Source of the DNA: Gnetum montanum
Lineage: Eukaryota > Streptophyta > Gnetopsida > Gnetales > Gnetaceae
Assembly (NCBI GenBank): GCA_015680685.1
Contig: MNCI01002686.1
Span: 90,701 to 154,700 of the forward strand
Reading direction: 5' to 3'
DNA: 64,000 bases
A model generated the notes under the pieces. It did no database searches and was not told where the DNA came from. It worked only from the letters and a program-made list of their open reading frames with translations. Below are positions 11,907 to 24,313 of this stretch, piece after piece (the stretch's first letter is position 1; every line of letters starts with the position of its first letter). The position numbers and the translations under genes were made by a program.

Positions 11907-12954
11907 CCTGCTACCTTCACTTTTGTTATCTTTGCTTTAGGATTCGCATAAGATAGAGCAATCATTTAATCATTTTTGTATATGTTAATCATTTGTCTAT
12001 CTTTTTTATAGTTTGCATGATAGCTTTCTTCTCCAATATTTCATAAATAAAAAAATATTATCTGGAAAGGAACTTCTTCATCTTCATTATGTAGAACCTT
12101 ATGTAATCATCTTTATGCAAATATTTCCCTCTCTTCCATTCTCTGAATAGAAACTAAGCTACAAATTTCCCAAGATGCCTTTTGATGCAATTCTTGAGCA
12201 TAGCAATGCTAATGTACATTTCATGTCACCCCAATTCTCATAATGTGTACAAAGTAATAAAAAATATGTAAGGAGAATGTAGAACCATAGACAACTATGT
12301 AAACATCAAAATATGAAGAAATGATCCCTTAAGGAGGGTAGAGAAATCAAAAGGGAGGAAAAATAAAGAAGAAACAAAGAATAAAAGTTAGACTGGATCC
12401 CTATTGCTACTTGGCATCCATCTCTTAGGACCATACAAGAACACAACTGTTCCACTTCACATGTATTAGGATCACTCTAAAACCATGTGAAGATGTGTTT
12501 GGACCACTCCAAATTCATGTGTCGCGTGGAGATGTATTGAGACTATATGAGTCACCTAACTCTCATATAACCTGTACCTAAACTCCTTCTAGAATAACAA
12601 TGAGGTGTTAGTGTAGTGGTAAGATTCTTGATTTGAAATCTATAAGTTATGGATTCAATTCTGGTGGGTAAAGTTGAGTTATAAAGTTCTATATTACAAT
12701 TATTTTAGGGTTCCAACATTTGACCCCCATCCTTTCCCCCTCTCATAAACTCCTTCTAAAATATTATTAAGAAATAAAATGAAATGAAATTGAAGCTTTA
12801 TTATGTTCAAAGATCCATAGGATCTATTGGATAGATACTATGTTTTCATGAAAAATAAAGATAGACTTTACCAATTGAGTATAATTTTTTTACTGTAACA
12901 TCATAATATTGTTTTAAATGTGTAATCACAACATAAGAAAGAAACACATGTAAC
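11907..12954. other. Spacer: remainder of the split tandem array, then AT-rich DNA
   Basis: The first 35 bases continue the repeat array interrupted at 5560. The rest is AT-rich without coding signal, apart from the tRNA-like block listed separately. Confidence 0.6.
12603..12672 (+). repeat. tRNA-like SINE head (candidate)
   Basis: TAGTGTAGTGGTAAG near 12611 fits a polymerase III A box, and GGATTCAATTCTGG near 12652 fits a decayed B box at tRNA-like spacing. The stretch does not fold as a complete tRNA by eye and lacks clear acceptor pairing, so a SINE head or tRNA relic is more likely than a working gene. Confidence 0.4.
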
Positions 12955-13619
12955 TTAAGGGCTCTTGAACTACACAAGCTAAAAATACACCATTCTCAGA
13001 AGAGTTGAATTCATGTTCCATTTTCAATTCTAAGATGATGAGAACTTAAATAAAGCTTGTTGATGGCATTCCAATACTTGACTAGAATAGCAACTAAGAG
13101 ATAGTGAGCTTATGCTATGCTTAGGATTCTATTGCACATTCTTCCAAGAGATATTTCATTTTCTCAACTATTGCATTTTTTGAAAATACAAACCATGATG
13201 ATGAAATACTTTTTATCATTGGATACAATATCATAGATGTGATATCATAGCTCAACATATGTTGTCATAGATACGATATAGTGGGTAGTGGTAAATTATC
13301 TTTAAGGGCTCTTGAACTACACATGCTAAAAATACACTCTTCTTAGGATAGTTGAATCCATGTTTCACTTTTAATTATAAGATGATGAAAACTTAAACAA
13401 AGCTTGCTGATAGCATTTTGATACTTGACCGGAATAAAAACTAAGAGATAGTGAGCTTCTACTATGCTTAGGATTTTGTTGCATGTTCTTCCAAGAGATA
13501 TTCCATTTTCTCAATTATTGCATTTTTTTTGAAAATACCAACAATGGTGATGAAATACTTTTTATCATGGACTATGATATCATAGCTTAACATATGTTGT
13601 CATAGATATGATATAGTGG
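12955..13619. repeat. Tandem duplication, period 347 bp
   Basis: Copy 1 is 12955-13301 and copy 2 is 13302-13619. Both begin TTAAGGGCTCTTGAACTACACA and both contain a TGATGAAATACTTTTTATCAT-like segment (13196 and 13548). The second copy runs into the LTR that ends at 14398, so the duplicated unit may include the first part of that LTR. Confidence 0.8.
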
Positions 13620-14398
13620 ACCATGATCATGCCTATAAATACAAGTTTATTGTTGCATCGAAAAAAAAGTTTTTACCTAACATTTAGCTAAATTCTTGTA
13701 GTTTATGTTTGTAAAGTTAGAGTTAATTGTGAATGTATGTAGTGTGGTGAATTATAGTTGTACAACATCTTTATTTGAGTGGATTGTTCCTAGATACATT
13801 TCATGAATAAAAATAAAGATTGAGATTGTTCTTCATCATTGTAGCATCTCACATAGAATAGATTTACTTTTCCATATTGTTTACTTTTACTAAGTTATTT
13901 ACATTTTCTAAGTCATTTAACATTCCAATATTTATTAGTAAGGCATAATAAGAACAACTAGCTTCCAGCATAAAGTGTAATTGTTTGATAACCTAGTAGT
14001 GACTTTGTATGATTCTATTAGTAGTAAACTTATTTGGTAATCCTAGTCATAATTACATTAGCCCAAAACTTGTATGGAAAACCAAGAAAAAATACTTATT
14101 ACCATAGGCTAGAATAACTTTCCATTTTCATTATACTTAAAGATAGAATTTACATTCATTTTTGCTATATTTTCACTTAGCATACTTAAGAGCCAACAAC
14201 ATCATTTTATCATATACCTCATTGAGAGTTAAACCATATGGTTTGTACCTTGCTAACTCCAAGTGGGAAGTCAATGAACATGTAATCATTATCAACTTAC
14301 TAGTATACTTAAATTGTCTATTCATGAATTACAATTTGGTCACAAATGAATACTTGTGACTTGTATAGTTGCATATTGGAATTCTCTATCACTCATCA
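13548..14398 (+). repeat. 5' LTR of a family A element, left edge uncertain
   Basis: From about 13630 (CCTATAAATACA, TATA-like) onward this aligns by eye with the LTR at 55673-56556. Shared parts include the block around TTATTTGAGT...AATAAAGATTGAGATT near 13770-13830, and it ends ACTCATCA at 14398. The left edge is set at TGATGAAATAC by analogy with other family members, but it lies inside the 347-bp duplication and could be further left. Confidence 0.65.
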
Positions 14399-14418
14399 TT
14401 GGTATCGTTGTTAGGGAT
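14399..14418 (+). promoter_or_regulatory. Primer binding site, tRNA-Asp type
   Basis: TTGGTATCGTTGTTAGGGAT begins one base after the LTR. Compared with TGGCGCCGTTGCCGGGGAT, all differences are transitions. It sets the element's direction as plus. Confidence 0.75.
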
Positions 14419-14538
14419 TTGTCAATGTTTGATAGTTAGTTAATTTTACATAGTTTGTTGTATCAAGTATCATCAAGCCTATCTTTTATAATTAGAATAA
14501 TTTTATAAAACACATATTTAAGTGTCAATCATATCAAA

Positions 14539-16560
14539 ATGGCTTCTATATCCAAAGTGAAATATCTGCCTACTATTGATCTTAATGAAAGTAATGACAT
14601 AGATTATAATAAAAAATATTGAAGTGCATAGATGCAAATGAGAATCTCATATAGTTATAATGAATCTTATTATCTTGATTTCACATTCATTTTCCAATAT
14701 GATGAATAATTTAGATGGAAAGACTTATAGGGAAACATTGTCTAGTCACTAGAATGTTCAGCAACATCAATGCTTCAAAAAACCCTCCTAAGATTAAATC
14801 TTGGCCATGTGCAAGAAGGGTACCAAGTTACCAGGAACATGACTAGGCCATATTAGCCAATAGAGGCTTAAGCAAGAAGAAATGCTACTATGGTAGTAAT
14901 AAATGAGAAAGAAAAAGGAAAGAAAGCACCATAGATTATCATCTTTAATGAGAAGGAAGATGAGTCACATAAAGCTAAAATGTCTTATTAGACTTATAGA
15001 TCTAATTCTCAAATACTAGCAATATGCATCGAAGATCCTATAAAGATAAAGTTATGTTTAGGTCTTACATAAATTCAAAAAGAGATGAGATAGAATTTAA
15101 ACTTAGGGGGAATTTAAGGCCTAAATTCTTTGATAGATCTAGAAGGGATGAATCTAGAAGTTATAGAAGGAGAACTAGCTAGCACCATTCTCCAAATTCT
15201 CTATCCTCTTTGTCATACTCATTAATAAACTTTGACAAGAAAGAATAATGAATAAGGAATCATGATAGGGAAAGGAGGAGGAATCATGAGAGGCATGCTA
15301 ATAGAAGAAGAAGATATCTTGAGGATGTGGGAGATGATGGATAAGATAGAGAAAGAGAAATCAAACATGAGAGAAGAGAACATCATGGACATCAAAGGAT
15401 TCATCACTACAACATAGCCTATGAACTCGAAGACTATGAAGAACCCATAGTAGCCACTATAGTATGATCAATATCAAAGAATTAGTATACATACCTAATA
15501 AATATCTAAGGGATAGTTACATTAAGTGACTTAATATGAACAATATTCTAAAGTTTGAAGGAGGATATAATGTAGATCCAAAAAATAATCTCTAAGCCTT
15601 CTATGATGCCTGCATCCTATAGAATATAAAAAATGATCAGTAGAAATTAAAGTTATTTTTCAGAACACTCATTAAGGAAGTAGAGATCTAGTATAAATTC
15701 TAAGAAGTAAAATCAATCAGAAGATGAAGTCCCATGCTAGAACTCTTTAATGAAAAATATGAAAATTATTCTAGAGTGTCAAACTTATGAAAATAAATCC
15801 AAGGATGGAAACAAGGAATACATGAATCCAATGATGCAACAATGGACAAATACTATTTTCCATTACATAGGTGCCTAGCCCATGACTTTTCTCAAAGGGA
15901 ATAACTATGGTACATCATTTATGGGTTAAGGTAAAAAACCAAAGAGACCCTTGGAGTATATGCCTAAGGTTGATTATCAGAGATGAAAGCTCATTGAATT
16001 CAAAGTTTGTTGGATCAAGTAGTAAATGAAGAAGGAGAGCTACATAAAAGAGAATCTATTGAAGAGTATAATTGAGAGTCAACCATTTAAAAAAGAGATG
16101 CAAGGATATATGAATGCAAGAAGAAGAAACCTTAGAAGATGTGATGCAGTGAAAGATTCTACCTATTTAGAAATTTATTAATGATATTGCAACAAAGGTA
16201 GAGAAAATATGGGACTCTATCAATGAACAATTTGCCATAGCACTGAAGATAGTAGAAGAAAACACTAAACAAGTCTTTAACAGAAATAAGGATAGGAAGA
16301 AGAAAAAAGATAATGAATGTGAGAATTACAAAACCAAAGGAAAAGTTGTTGCAGTAGAGAGAATTATGAACTTAAGTTTTAAAGATGATACTAGAGGAAA
16401 AGTATGCTAGTATGAATATCCTAAGGGGTGTTGTCGTATTATGGTCCACTTAAAAGAGTTTGTGGCATACACAATGAATCTAAAGTTTGTCAAAAAATAA
16501 ATTCCTAGAAGATCACCTTACCCATAGGTTTATTGTAGACAACCCTATCAGCAATCATAT
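14539..16560 (+). pseudogene. gag pseudogene of a plus-strand family A element
   Basis: An ATG at 14539 starts a short frame (MASISKVKYLPTIDLN). After many stops a gag domain is readable at 15530-15700: MNNILKFEGGYN, then AFYDACIL and KLKLFFRTLIKEVEI. This lines up with the gag of the 5561-11906 element (MNNILKF, AFHDACANY, KLKLFSRIL). A charged, arginine- and serine-rich N-terminal part (15050-15420) also parallels that gag. No zinc knuckle is clear; a Cys-containing segment near 16410-16450 is the only candidate. Stops occur every few tens of codons, so it is non-functional. Confidence 0.65.
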
Positions 16561-17179
16561 TATCTAAGTAGGGCTTATCCTAAACTACAAGAGCAATATC
16601 AATAGTAGTATTGACAACCGAGGGATATCATTACTAAGACAATAGAATCCATACTGATAACTAGATCCTTATGGGTACTACATACAATGTCCTATATCTC
16701 CTAGAAGTACTCTTGTTCATGCTTCTTCTCCCTACTATATAATAGAATACCACATGCCTACAATCCCATGAATGGAGTCACATTCTTACATGTCTCAACC
16801 AGTAGTGATTCCATCCTATCGAGCTCCCAATGCTCTACCACAAGTACCACTACCAATTATGCAAGGAAAGCTACCAGCATAGCCATAGTAGAAAATTGTT
16901 CTTAGGGGTGTTACTTTATATGAGGACATCACTAGTTCAATTGAACCAACATTTAGAAAATGTCCCTTCTTTAGGGCAAGTCCAAAAAATATTCAAAAGA
17001 TAGGAACTTCATCTACTCTTGCTTCTTTTACATGAAGTTCTTAGGATAGTGCTATGCTTCCCATTTCAATAGAAAAGGACCTAACAAATATCATGCTTAA
17101 GAAAATGATAACACATTGGATAAAGGTAGGAGTAGTTCACAAGAAAAGAATAGATCTAAGAAATCATTTAAAATATCTT

Positions 17180-17420
17180 TGACTTATAGGATATATGACA
17201 TGTAAAGCTCTAATAGATTTTGGGTCAAGATTAAATATCATTTCCTAAGATATGTACAAGGCTTAGCATTTACCTCCATTAAAGAAATGTAACATTCAAC
17301 TAGAGCTAGTTGATCAATCTATTACTATTCAACTAGGATAAGTGAAAGATGTGATAAGTATCGTAAGTGGCTAATCTTACCCTATTAATTTTTTGGTTAT
17401 TCATGTGGGGAAGAATAAAG
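17180..17420 (+). pseudogene. Aspartic protease remnant
   Basis: The translation near 17195-17250 reads GYMTCKALIDFGSRLNIIS, a retropepsin active site with DFGS in place of D(T/S)G(S/A). It lies between gag and RT, the normal order for Ty3/Gypsy elements. The catalytic aspartate itself is present; surrounding frame is broken. Confidence 0.6.
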
Positions 17421-18149
17421 GTGAATTTCCTATAATTATGGAAAGAGTATGACTTATCTTGTCTTGTCATGCTGGAATGGTATCTTGTCTTGTCATGTGG
17501 AATGGTATTCATGTGGATGCTAAGCTTGGAATCAGGGAATTATTATTGAAAATTTCCAAGGAGGATAAAGCTAGAATTATTTAGAGACATAGAGTTCCAT
17601 GTATTATATACAACAATAACAGGTGTAATTACATGTAGAAAGTCTGGATGATAAGACAAGATACCATTCCAACATGTAATAGATGTGTTGATGATATGTG
17701 TGTACAATATTATTTGTATGTAGTAGCCATAAAATAAGAAGATAATCAGTGGCTAACTACTAAAGAAGAATCAATATCAAACATATGCATGGAACTAGTT
17801 GATAAAATTACAAGTGGTTACATTAAAGAAACTAATAAAATGGAGAAGATACAAAGACAATCTTACTACACAAAGTTACAAGATGATAATATTGAATGGA
17901 AAAAATTAGAGGTACTAGACAAGTATGAACCGTAACTGCTAGAACTAAAAGACTTACCAAATGCACTTGAATATGCTTTTCTCAATAACAAAAAATTGGT
18001 AATTATAAATGTCAATCTTGATAAAGAATAGAAGAGAAGTTTATTAGAACTAGTAAATAAATGACCAATTGCATTCACATGGTCTTATGATGAAATCATA
18101 GGCATTGATATATTATTTGTCAACATTGAGTCTACACTAATCTAGTTGT

Positions 18150-18605
18150 TAAATCACACCATTAACCTCAACAAAGATTAAAACTAAAACTCAAAGAAGT
18201 TGTGAAATAGGAATTAGAAAAGCTATTACAAGCAAGGTTTAGCTATTCTATTGTAGATAGTGAATGGATTAGATTATTAGTCATTATCCCAAAGAAGGGT
18301 GGAAAGTAGAGGGTATGTATAGATATTCGACTATTAAACATGGCAACATTCAAAGACCATTTTCCTTTTTCATTTGTTGATCAAATTCTAGATAATATTG
18401 TGGGATACTAGTATTATAGTTTTTTGGATGGATATAGTGGATATAACTAGATCTATATTACACTAAAATACTAAGAGAAAACAATGTTCACTAGTTTATA
18501 TAGGAATGTTTTCATACAAGAAAATTCCATTTGACTTGTGTAATGCTCTAATCATGTTTGAGAGACTTGTTCTTAGAATCTTCTAGAAATAGATTGGTGG
18601 CAAAA
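18150..18605 (+). pseudogene. Truncated reverse transcriptase
   Basis: Segments ELEKLLQARFSYSIVDSEW, VIIPKKGGK, RVCIDIRLLN and YSFLDGYSGYN are readable at about 18205-18450. They cover the finger and palm regions up to the first catalytic aspartate. Frame breaks follow (NALIMFERLVLRIF near 18540-18590) and the sequence stops at the edge of the next LTR (18614) before the YxDD box. The rest of this RT was not found in the window. Confidence 0.75.
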
Positions 18606-18613
18606 GTGCTCTA

Positions 18614-19646
18614 TGTTGGGGGTTGGAAATCCCAAAAATACAGCATTCACATAAAAAATCCACAAGTCTTAAGGTTATAATGCTTCAACGTTGGGGTTCA
18701 AGAGAATGCAATCATGGGAGATTACAAGAACTCTTGAGTGCTTGAGAATGCCCTAGGGTGAAATTATAGAAAGTTTTGTTTTAAGTGTTGAATTGAAAAT
18801 CTTTGCTTGTGTAAAACGTTTTGAACTATGTGAAGTCTTGAACTTGTAAATGGTGTTTAAGGTTGGTTTTTATAGGTCTTGGGCCATGAATAAGACTGTA
18901 AAATAGCTATGATATGGATATAAAATGGTTGTGAATTGGCTACTATATTTTTTCCTCGTTTAGATGAGATGAGTGCCGAAATTTGGGGGTTACTATACAT
19001 AGTAAGGGCTTCCCCCATGGCCATTCTATTTACTATAAATAGTAACCAAGGCACACCTCCTATGCTAGAGATAAATCTTCCATGCTAAGCACTCTACCAT
19101 GCTTGTTGAAGTGGTTGGTTAGTGTTGGAGTACATGAACTATCAAAAATTTGACTATTATGGCTTCCACACTAGGGGGATACAATTTTTAATGTTGGGGA
19201 TGAAGGCTCCAAGTTGGGGGAAACTTCCACATTGAAGGGGAAAGGTTTCTAGGCTTTGCATTAGTCTCCATGCTGAAGGGAAAAAGTTTCTAAAATCCCC
19301 ATCCTTCCACACTGAGGGTAGGTGAGATTTACCCTCTTGCATGTGTTTCTAGCATAGAAAAGTGTAAACCCCCCATAAAATCCATTAAATTGTCTTTTCT
19401 AGCATTCCAAAAGGCATTTTGACCCCCCCAAGCATAGATACAGATACTAGGTGAGTTTTTTCAGTAGGGGAATGAGGCTTTGACTACTTATGAGGCATTT
19501 TTTAACTCCAAAAGTATAAAGTGTGTGAAATTGCCCATTGTAGATTACAATATTCACATTTTCAATGAAGTTTTACATTAGGTTTCATGGGGTGAATGCT
19601 ACATGATGAAGATTGACTATAACATGAAAATTTTTATGGTGTTTCA
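18614..19646 (-). repeat. 3' LTR of element C1 (family C)
   Basis: The reverse complement aligns by eye with 29947-31016. In minus sense it starts TGAAACACCATAAAAATT at 19646 and ends CCCCCAACA at 18614. A TATA-like element lies near 18862 (GACCTATAAAAACC in minus sense). Between LTR start and TATA lie many copies of a half-site such as TTCCACACTGAGGG or CTCCATGCTGAAGGG (19157-19345), the same motif type that fills 20900-24000. Confidence 0.8.
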
Positions 19647-19713
19647 ATGGCCCCTCTTTGTTGGTGCTTAAAGGATTTCCCTGAGAGGCACTGACAAAGA
19701 ATGCAAAACACCA
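19647..19713 (-). promoter_or_regulatory. Polypurine tract and preceding hairpin of C1
   Basis: In minus sense AACAAAGAGGGGCCAT ends at the LTR start and is preceded by a stem-loop. One arm is 19656-19667 (CTTTGTTGGTGC) and the other 19687-19699 (GGCACTGACAAAG). The two unmatched positions can pair as G:U. The same arrangement occurs in C2, B and D. Confidence 0.65.
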
Positions 19714-19774
19714 CTACATAGTATAATGATATAATAGGCCACATGAGAATTAGATTATCTAGGTCATTATATTT

Positions 19775-19862
19775 GCTAGTTTAAGGCCATGGTGGACCAT
19801 GACACTAATTTAAGGTCCTAGCCAACCATGTTGTTAGTTTAAGATCATAGTGGACCATTGAA
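19775..19862. repeat. Minisatellite M1, three 29-bp units (C1, 3' region)
   Basis: Units start CTAGTTTAAGGCC, CTAATTTAAGGTC and TTAGTTTAAGATC, with a GTGGACCAT-like second half. The array lies between integrase and the polypurine tract, as in element B (39095-39470). Confidence 0.7.
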
Positions 19863-19890
19863 AGTAGGCTTGCTTGCTAATGATTGTTAG

Positions 19891-20290
19891 CTACATGTAG
19901 TATGGCTTTAGATAGGAATGAATGACTAGATTGGCTAGATTATTTCCATCCATGTTAGCTATTCTAAATACATCTTTACCATAGGATCTAGTGACAAGGA
20001 AGGATCCTTCCCAGTTGGCTAAGAACTTGTTCGCATGCTCACATACAACTTTGAGGACTAAGTCACCTTCCTTGATCTTACACATGGTCAAGTTATGGTG
20101 ATGTTGCCACTTTTGCCTCTCTTGATAGTATTTGATGTCAGAAAGTGCTTGCATATGGTGCTACTCCACTATGCCCAAGGCCACTATCCACAACTCCTTG
20201 CTCAACTCATTGTTGATGAAGTTGGTCAAGGCTACTCGAAGAGATGACACTGTGAGGTCCATGTAGATACAAAAGAAAGTAGATTTGCTT
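19891..20290 (-). pseudogene. Integrase C-terminal end of C1
   Basis: The clean frame 20154-19891 encodes the C-terminal tail of a Tat-type integrase, including KEGDLVLKVV, HANKFLANWEG, YLVTRSY-like and MDGNNLANLVIHSYLKPYY. Sequence up to about 20290 continues the same protein upstream with stops. Upstream of 20290 the catalytic core and RT are missing, deleted or replaced, so C1 has only the tail of pol. The homologous tails are at 39509-39700 (B), 29560-29730 (C2), 31460-31700 (C3) and 56557-56620 (D). Confidence 0.8.
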
Positions 20291-20550
20291 CCAAGTACTC
20301 ATACTTTGATTTTGAATGTCAACCAAAAGTATATTAAGTGGTATTTGGGTAAATGTGAATAAATAATGCTAAAATGTTATAAAATTATGCAAGCACATGT
20401 AAATCTAACACAAAGAAGGTCATCAAGGTAATTGATGAGGTAAGGACATTTCGACAAAGTGCAATAGAGGCCAAAAAGGGTTAAATGAAGGTTAAGCAAG
20501 GAGAAATATAATAAATAAGGCTACAAATGGTCAAAAAAGGCCGCAATTGT

Positions 20551-20645
20551 TCCAGTTTTAGGCCTTAGTTGGTCATGATGCTAGTTTAGAGTCTTGGTGG
20601 ACTATGATGCCAGTTTAAGATCTTAGTGGGCCATGGTCACATGGT
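20551..20645. repeat. Minisatellite M1 at the border before the antisense gene (C1)
   Basis: Units start CCAGTTTTAGGCC, CTAGTTTAGAGTC and CCAGTTTAAGATC at about 30-bp spacing, in the same orientation as 19775-19862. Element B has the same repeat at 43075-43195, between RT and the antisense gene. Confidence 0.65.
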
Positions 20646-20899
20646 GGCAAACAGTAGTTATGGAAGGTCAAACCCCCACTATTTGATACCATTTAAAGGC
20701 CAAACATAGGAAAATAAGGCAAATAAAGAACACATAAGATTGTATAAAGGCTGTAGAAGGTCAACTATGTAACACAAGCCCAAAAAACAGCTAAAATACT
20801 ATGTAATAAAGCAAAAATCAAGCAAAAAAAAATCCATATATGATAAAATTTGGCTAACATAAATAAAAAAATGGTTATATTTTGCTAGTTTTAGGCCTT

Positions 20900-23800
20900 A
20901 GCAAGCCATATTTTGAGGCTACAAGGCTATTAGATGACTTTGGTCATAAATCAGGGTTGTTTTTGGGCTATTTGGACCTAAAAATCAAGTGTCTTAGGGC
21001 TTCCATGTTGGGCTCAATGTCGAAATAGTGATCCTTAGCTGAAATTCAAGGAAAATAGGTTTTGGAATGTTCAAAGGTTGAAAATCAAGGTTTCAGGAGC
21101 TTCCTAAGGTAGTGTAGGATGAGATCCATCAAAATTGGGCAGTCTGGAGGCCTATAAAGGCTAAAAAGCAGGTTCTGAAGCCTTACCTCATTGTTCCATG
21201 CTAGCTAGCATGGAAGAAAGGGAACTTAGCATGGAAAACCAAAACCTTAGACAAAATAGGATCAAATGAGGTCAAACAAGTAGCTAGGACCTAGATCTAG
21301 AAGTTATGAATCATTTGCCTTTGTTTTGAGGCAATTTGAGTTGATTTTGAGTGTTGAAACATGTTGAAATGCCTTCCCCCTACCCCCCCCCTTCCACTTT
21401 TTCACACTGAGCACAATATCCCCACTATGGAAGAATGGGGGAAACACTTGTTTCATGGATTTAGAGTGATTTAAGAGCACTTTGACTAGGTTTTCTAGAC
21501 CCCTAAGGCTGTGAATCTTGATTCTGTAAGTTTTTGGCTAATTCTTTACATGTTTGAAGGCTATTTAATGGTATATAAGGTATTCCCCCCTATTTCCATG
21601 CTAGGGGAATTACTCTAGCATGGAAGGTTTGAGGGAATGAATTTTGGAGGTCAAAATGAGTCAAAATAAGCAAAATCGTGAGGTTATGAGGTCCCAAGCT
21701 TTTTTGTTGTAGATCTTTGACTTCTAAGAGTGTCCTCTTGTAACCAATAGTTGAAAAGTAGCTTTTCTCCATTTTTTTCATGCTTCCTAGCATGGAAGGG
21801 ACCCTCCCTAGTGTGGATGAAGCTAGAATTCTAGATCTAACATAATTCAAGTCACAATTGACTATGCATGTTAGTCTCTAGAGTTGCTAGGGCCAAGGGC
21901 TATGTCTCCATGTCAAGATTTGATAGTTTTGAGTACTCCCAAGTGGGTTTTTTAGCTTTCCCACATTTTTTGATGCTAGGGCTAGGTAGCTTAGTGTGGA
22001 AAACTAAGGGAACCATATTTTGGCCATTTAAAATTAATTTTTAAGATTTCAAGGCTCTAATGATTGTTGACAAGTTTTTAGAGTGCATGCAAGGTCACTT
22101 GATGTTATTTTGAGGTATCTATAAGTTTCAAACGAGTCTTTGCCTTAGTTTCCATGATGGCCAATGTGAAAGAGAGGATTCTAAATGTAGAAACATCATA
22201 GATTTCAAATATATCCTAGTTTTGATCTTAATTAACCATGCATGTTAGCCTCTAGGGCTACTAGGGTTTGGAATCAAAATTGATCAATTTGGACGTTTTC
22301 TAGGCAGGTTTTGAGCTTCCCCCTTATTTCCCATGTTGAGGGTAGTATGCTTAGTGTGGAAGACTAGGGGAAAGTATCCTTTTGGGTTTTTGCATTATTT
22401 CTGGTCATGCATGTAGGTCATTGAGGTTGTTACTATTGATTGCTACTACATAGTGTCAAAATTCAATTGTTTCAAAACTTGTTGGATGGTTTTTAGTGTT
22501 CCACAATTTTTTCCATGTTGGGGCTTCTATGATTAACATGGAAAATCAAGGGAACAACTTTTTGACCATTTATGATCACTTTTGTAGGGTTTAAGAATTT
22601 CAAGAGGTGTGAGATTGGTCTTAGGGTTTGTGTAAAGCTGTAGCCTATTAGCTTGAGGTGTTAGGAGGATATTTCAAGGTACCCCCAAAGTTCCCCCATT
22701 CATCCAAGCTAGGAAGTTTGGAGGAGGGATCTTCCAACATGGAGAAACTTGAAGACCCTACTCTTTTTCATTTTCTATCATTTTTGGATACACATGCTAG
22801 CTTCCAAGGTTGCTATCGTTGAATGTTGATACCCAATGCCAAAAGTTGATTATTTCAAGGGTTATTAGGTAGTTTTTGGATTTTTCCCTCCTTTTTCACA
22901 TTGGGGCTTTCTTTCTCAATGTGGAAAATTAGGAAGAAAGGCCTTTTAGCTTTTTATTATCAATTTTTCTATGCATGAGTCCATAGGATTGTTGGTGTTG
23001 GCCATCAATGTCTAAGATCAAAATCTAGTTGTTTCAAAGGTTGTGAGAGGGTTTTTAGGCTTCCCCCATTTCATTCATGTTGGGACTAGGATGCTTATTA
23101 TGGAAGAGGTCTCCCTCAACCAAGAAAGTTAGATCTAGGCTAGATCAATAGCCAATCAACTATACATATCAACCCTCAAGGTTACCAAGGTTGACAGTCA
23201 ATGTTGGGTGTTAAGATCCTTTAGTTAAGAGACTTCTAAGTGTCTCATGCAATCTCCTCCCTTTCTTTCATGCTAAGCATGATATTCCTAATGTGGATAA
23301 GAGGGGAATGCTAGTTTTGTGCCATATTTAACTACTTTTGAGGCATTCAAAAACTCTAGAGGGTTCAACTAGGGTTTAGGGGTCACTGAGCTTTGAGAAA
23401 TGGCTACTAAGCAGTTAATTTAGGTCATGTTTGGCTTTCCCCATATATGCATGTTGAGGGTGAGATGCACAATGTGGCTAAAGCCTCCCTCAATGTGCAA
23501 ACACCAAATCCTAAAGTTTCAACTAGTTTTGACTTGGTTTGGAGAGGTTTTGAGGCTATTAGAGATGCCTGGAGGAATTCTAGGTTATGCAGGGCCCTTA
23601 TTTGGGTCAAACATTGGCTAGCTAGGTGTTTGGGGGTGGGGGTAGGGATAGGTGTTACCACTCTTCTTCCATGTTAGGAATCATTTCCATAGTGTGGAAA
23701 CCCATGGTGTTTAGCTTTGTTCATGTTTCACCCACTTTTGAGAACCTGAGGTTGAAAAGATAAGATTTGGTTTCTAAAAAAATAGCAAAATAGTTGTAAT

Positions 23801-24000
23801 TTAATGACTGTATGAAATAGGAGGCATGTTCCATGTTGGGCATGGTATCTCTAGCATGGATGCTTAAAAGTTAAGGCTGTAATATGGTTCTAAGGTTCAA
23901 AATTGGAAAAAAGTTCAATGTTGATGCAATTTTTGGTCAAGAGAGAAGGTGTAGGATGGGGTCCACAATCAAAAAATTTAAAATTTTGAAAGTTGTTGTT
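20900..24000. repeat. Long degenerate tandem array with palindromic cores (C1)
   Basis: At least 14 units of roughly 180-200 bp each contain a pair CCATGYTRGGG ... AGYRTGGAAA, for example near 21370, 21595, 21780, 21965, 22335, 22510, 22710, 22890, 23075, 23270, 23450, 23665 and 23830. At 21194-21215 the two halves meet in a perfect 22-bp palindrome with half-site TTCCATGCTAG. ORFs in this stretch are chance products of the repeat. The array lies upstream of the gene starting at 24314 and uses the motif type found in the family C LTRs. Confidence 0.75.
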
Positions 24001-24313
24001 TCCCATCTAAAATCAATGTGAACTAGACTTTCCCCCCTTTGTACTTTAGTGCACTTGGAGGTACGATGCATTGAATTAGTAGCTAGGATTTCACGATGTG
24101 CGTTTAGGTTTTAGATGAGGTTTATATGTGACATTCATAAGTTTTGATCATAACTATCATTCTACACCATCAACACATTGGAGAAGAGCTCTAGCAAAGA
24201 TTTTTGTTGTAGAAAACATCAATCTTTAGTGTGAAAGCCTTTCATCTTCCCTGTAGCTAGCATAGAACTCCTATTTTCTCTTAATTTCCATCATCCCCAG
24301 CATTGAGCCTACC

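Noticed and set aside
12603-12672. A working tRNA gene
   Set aside because: Boxes are degenerate and no complete cloverleaf with acceptor stem is visible.
20900-24000. Open frames near 21590-21850 and 23425-23677 as genes
   Set aside because: They are built from the degenerate 180-200 bp repeat, overlap on both strands and show no domain.
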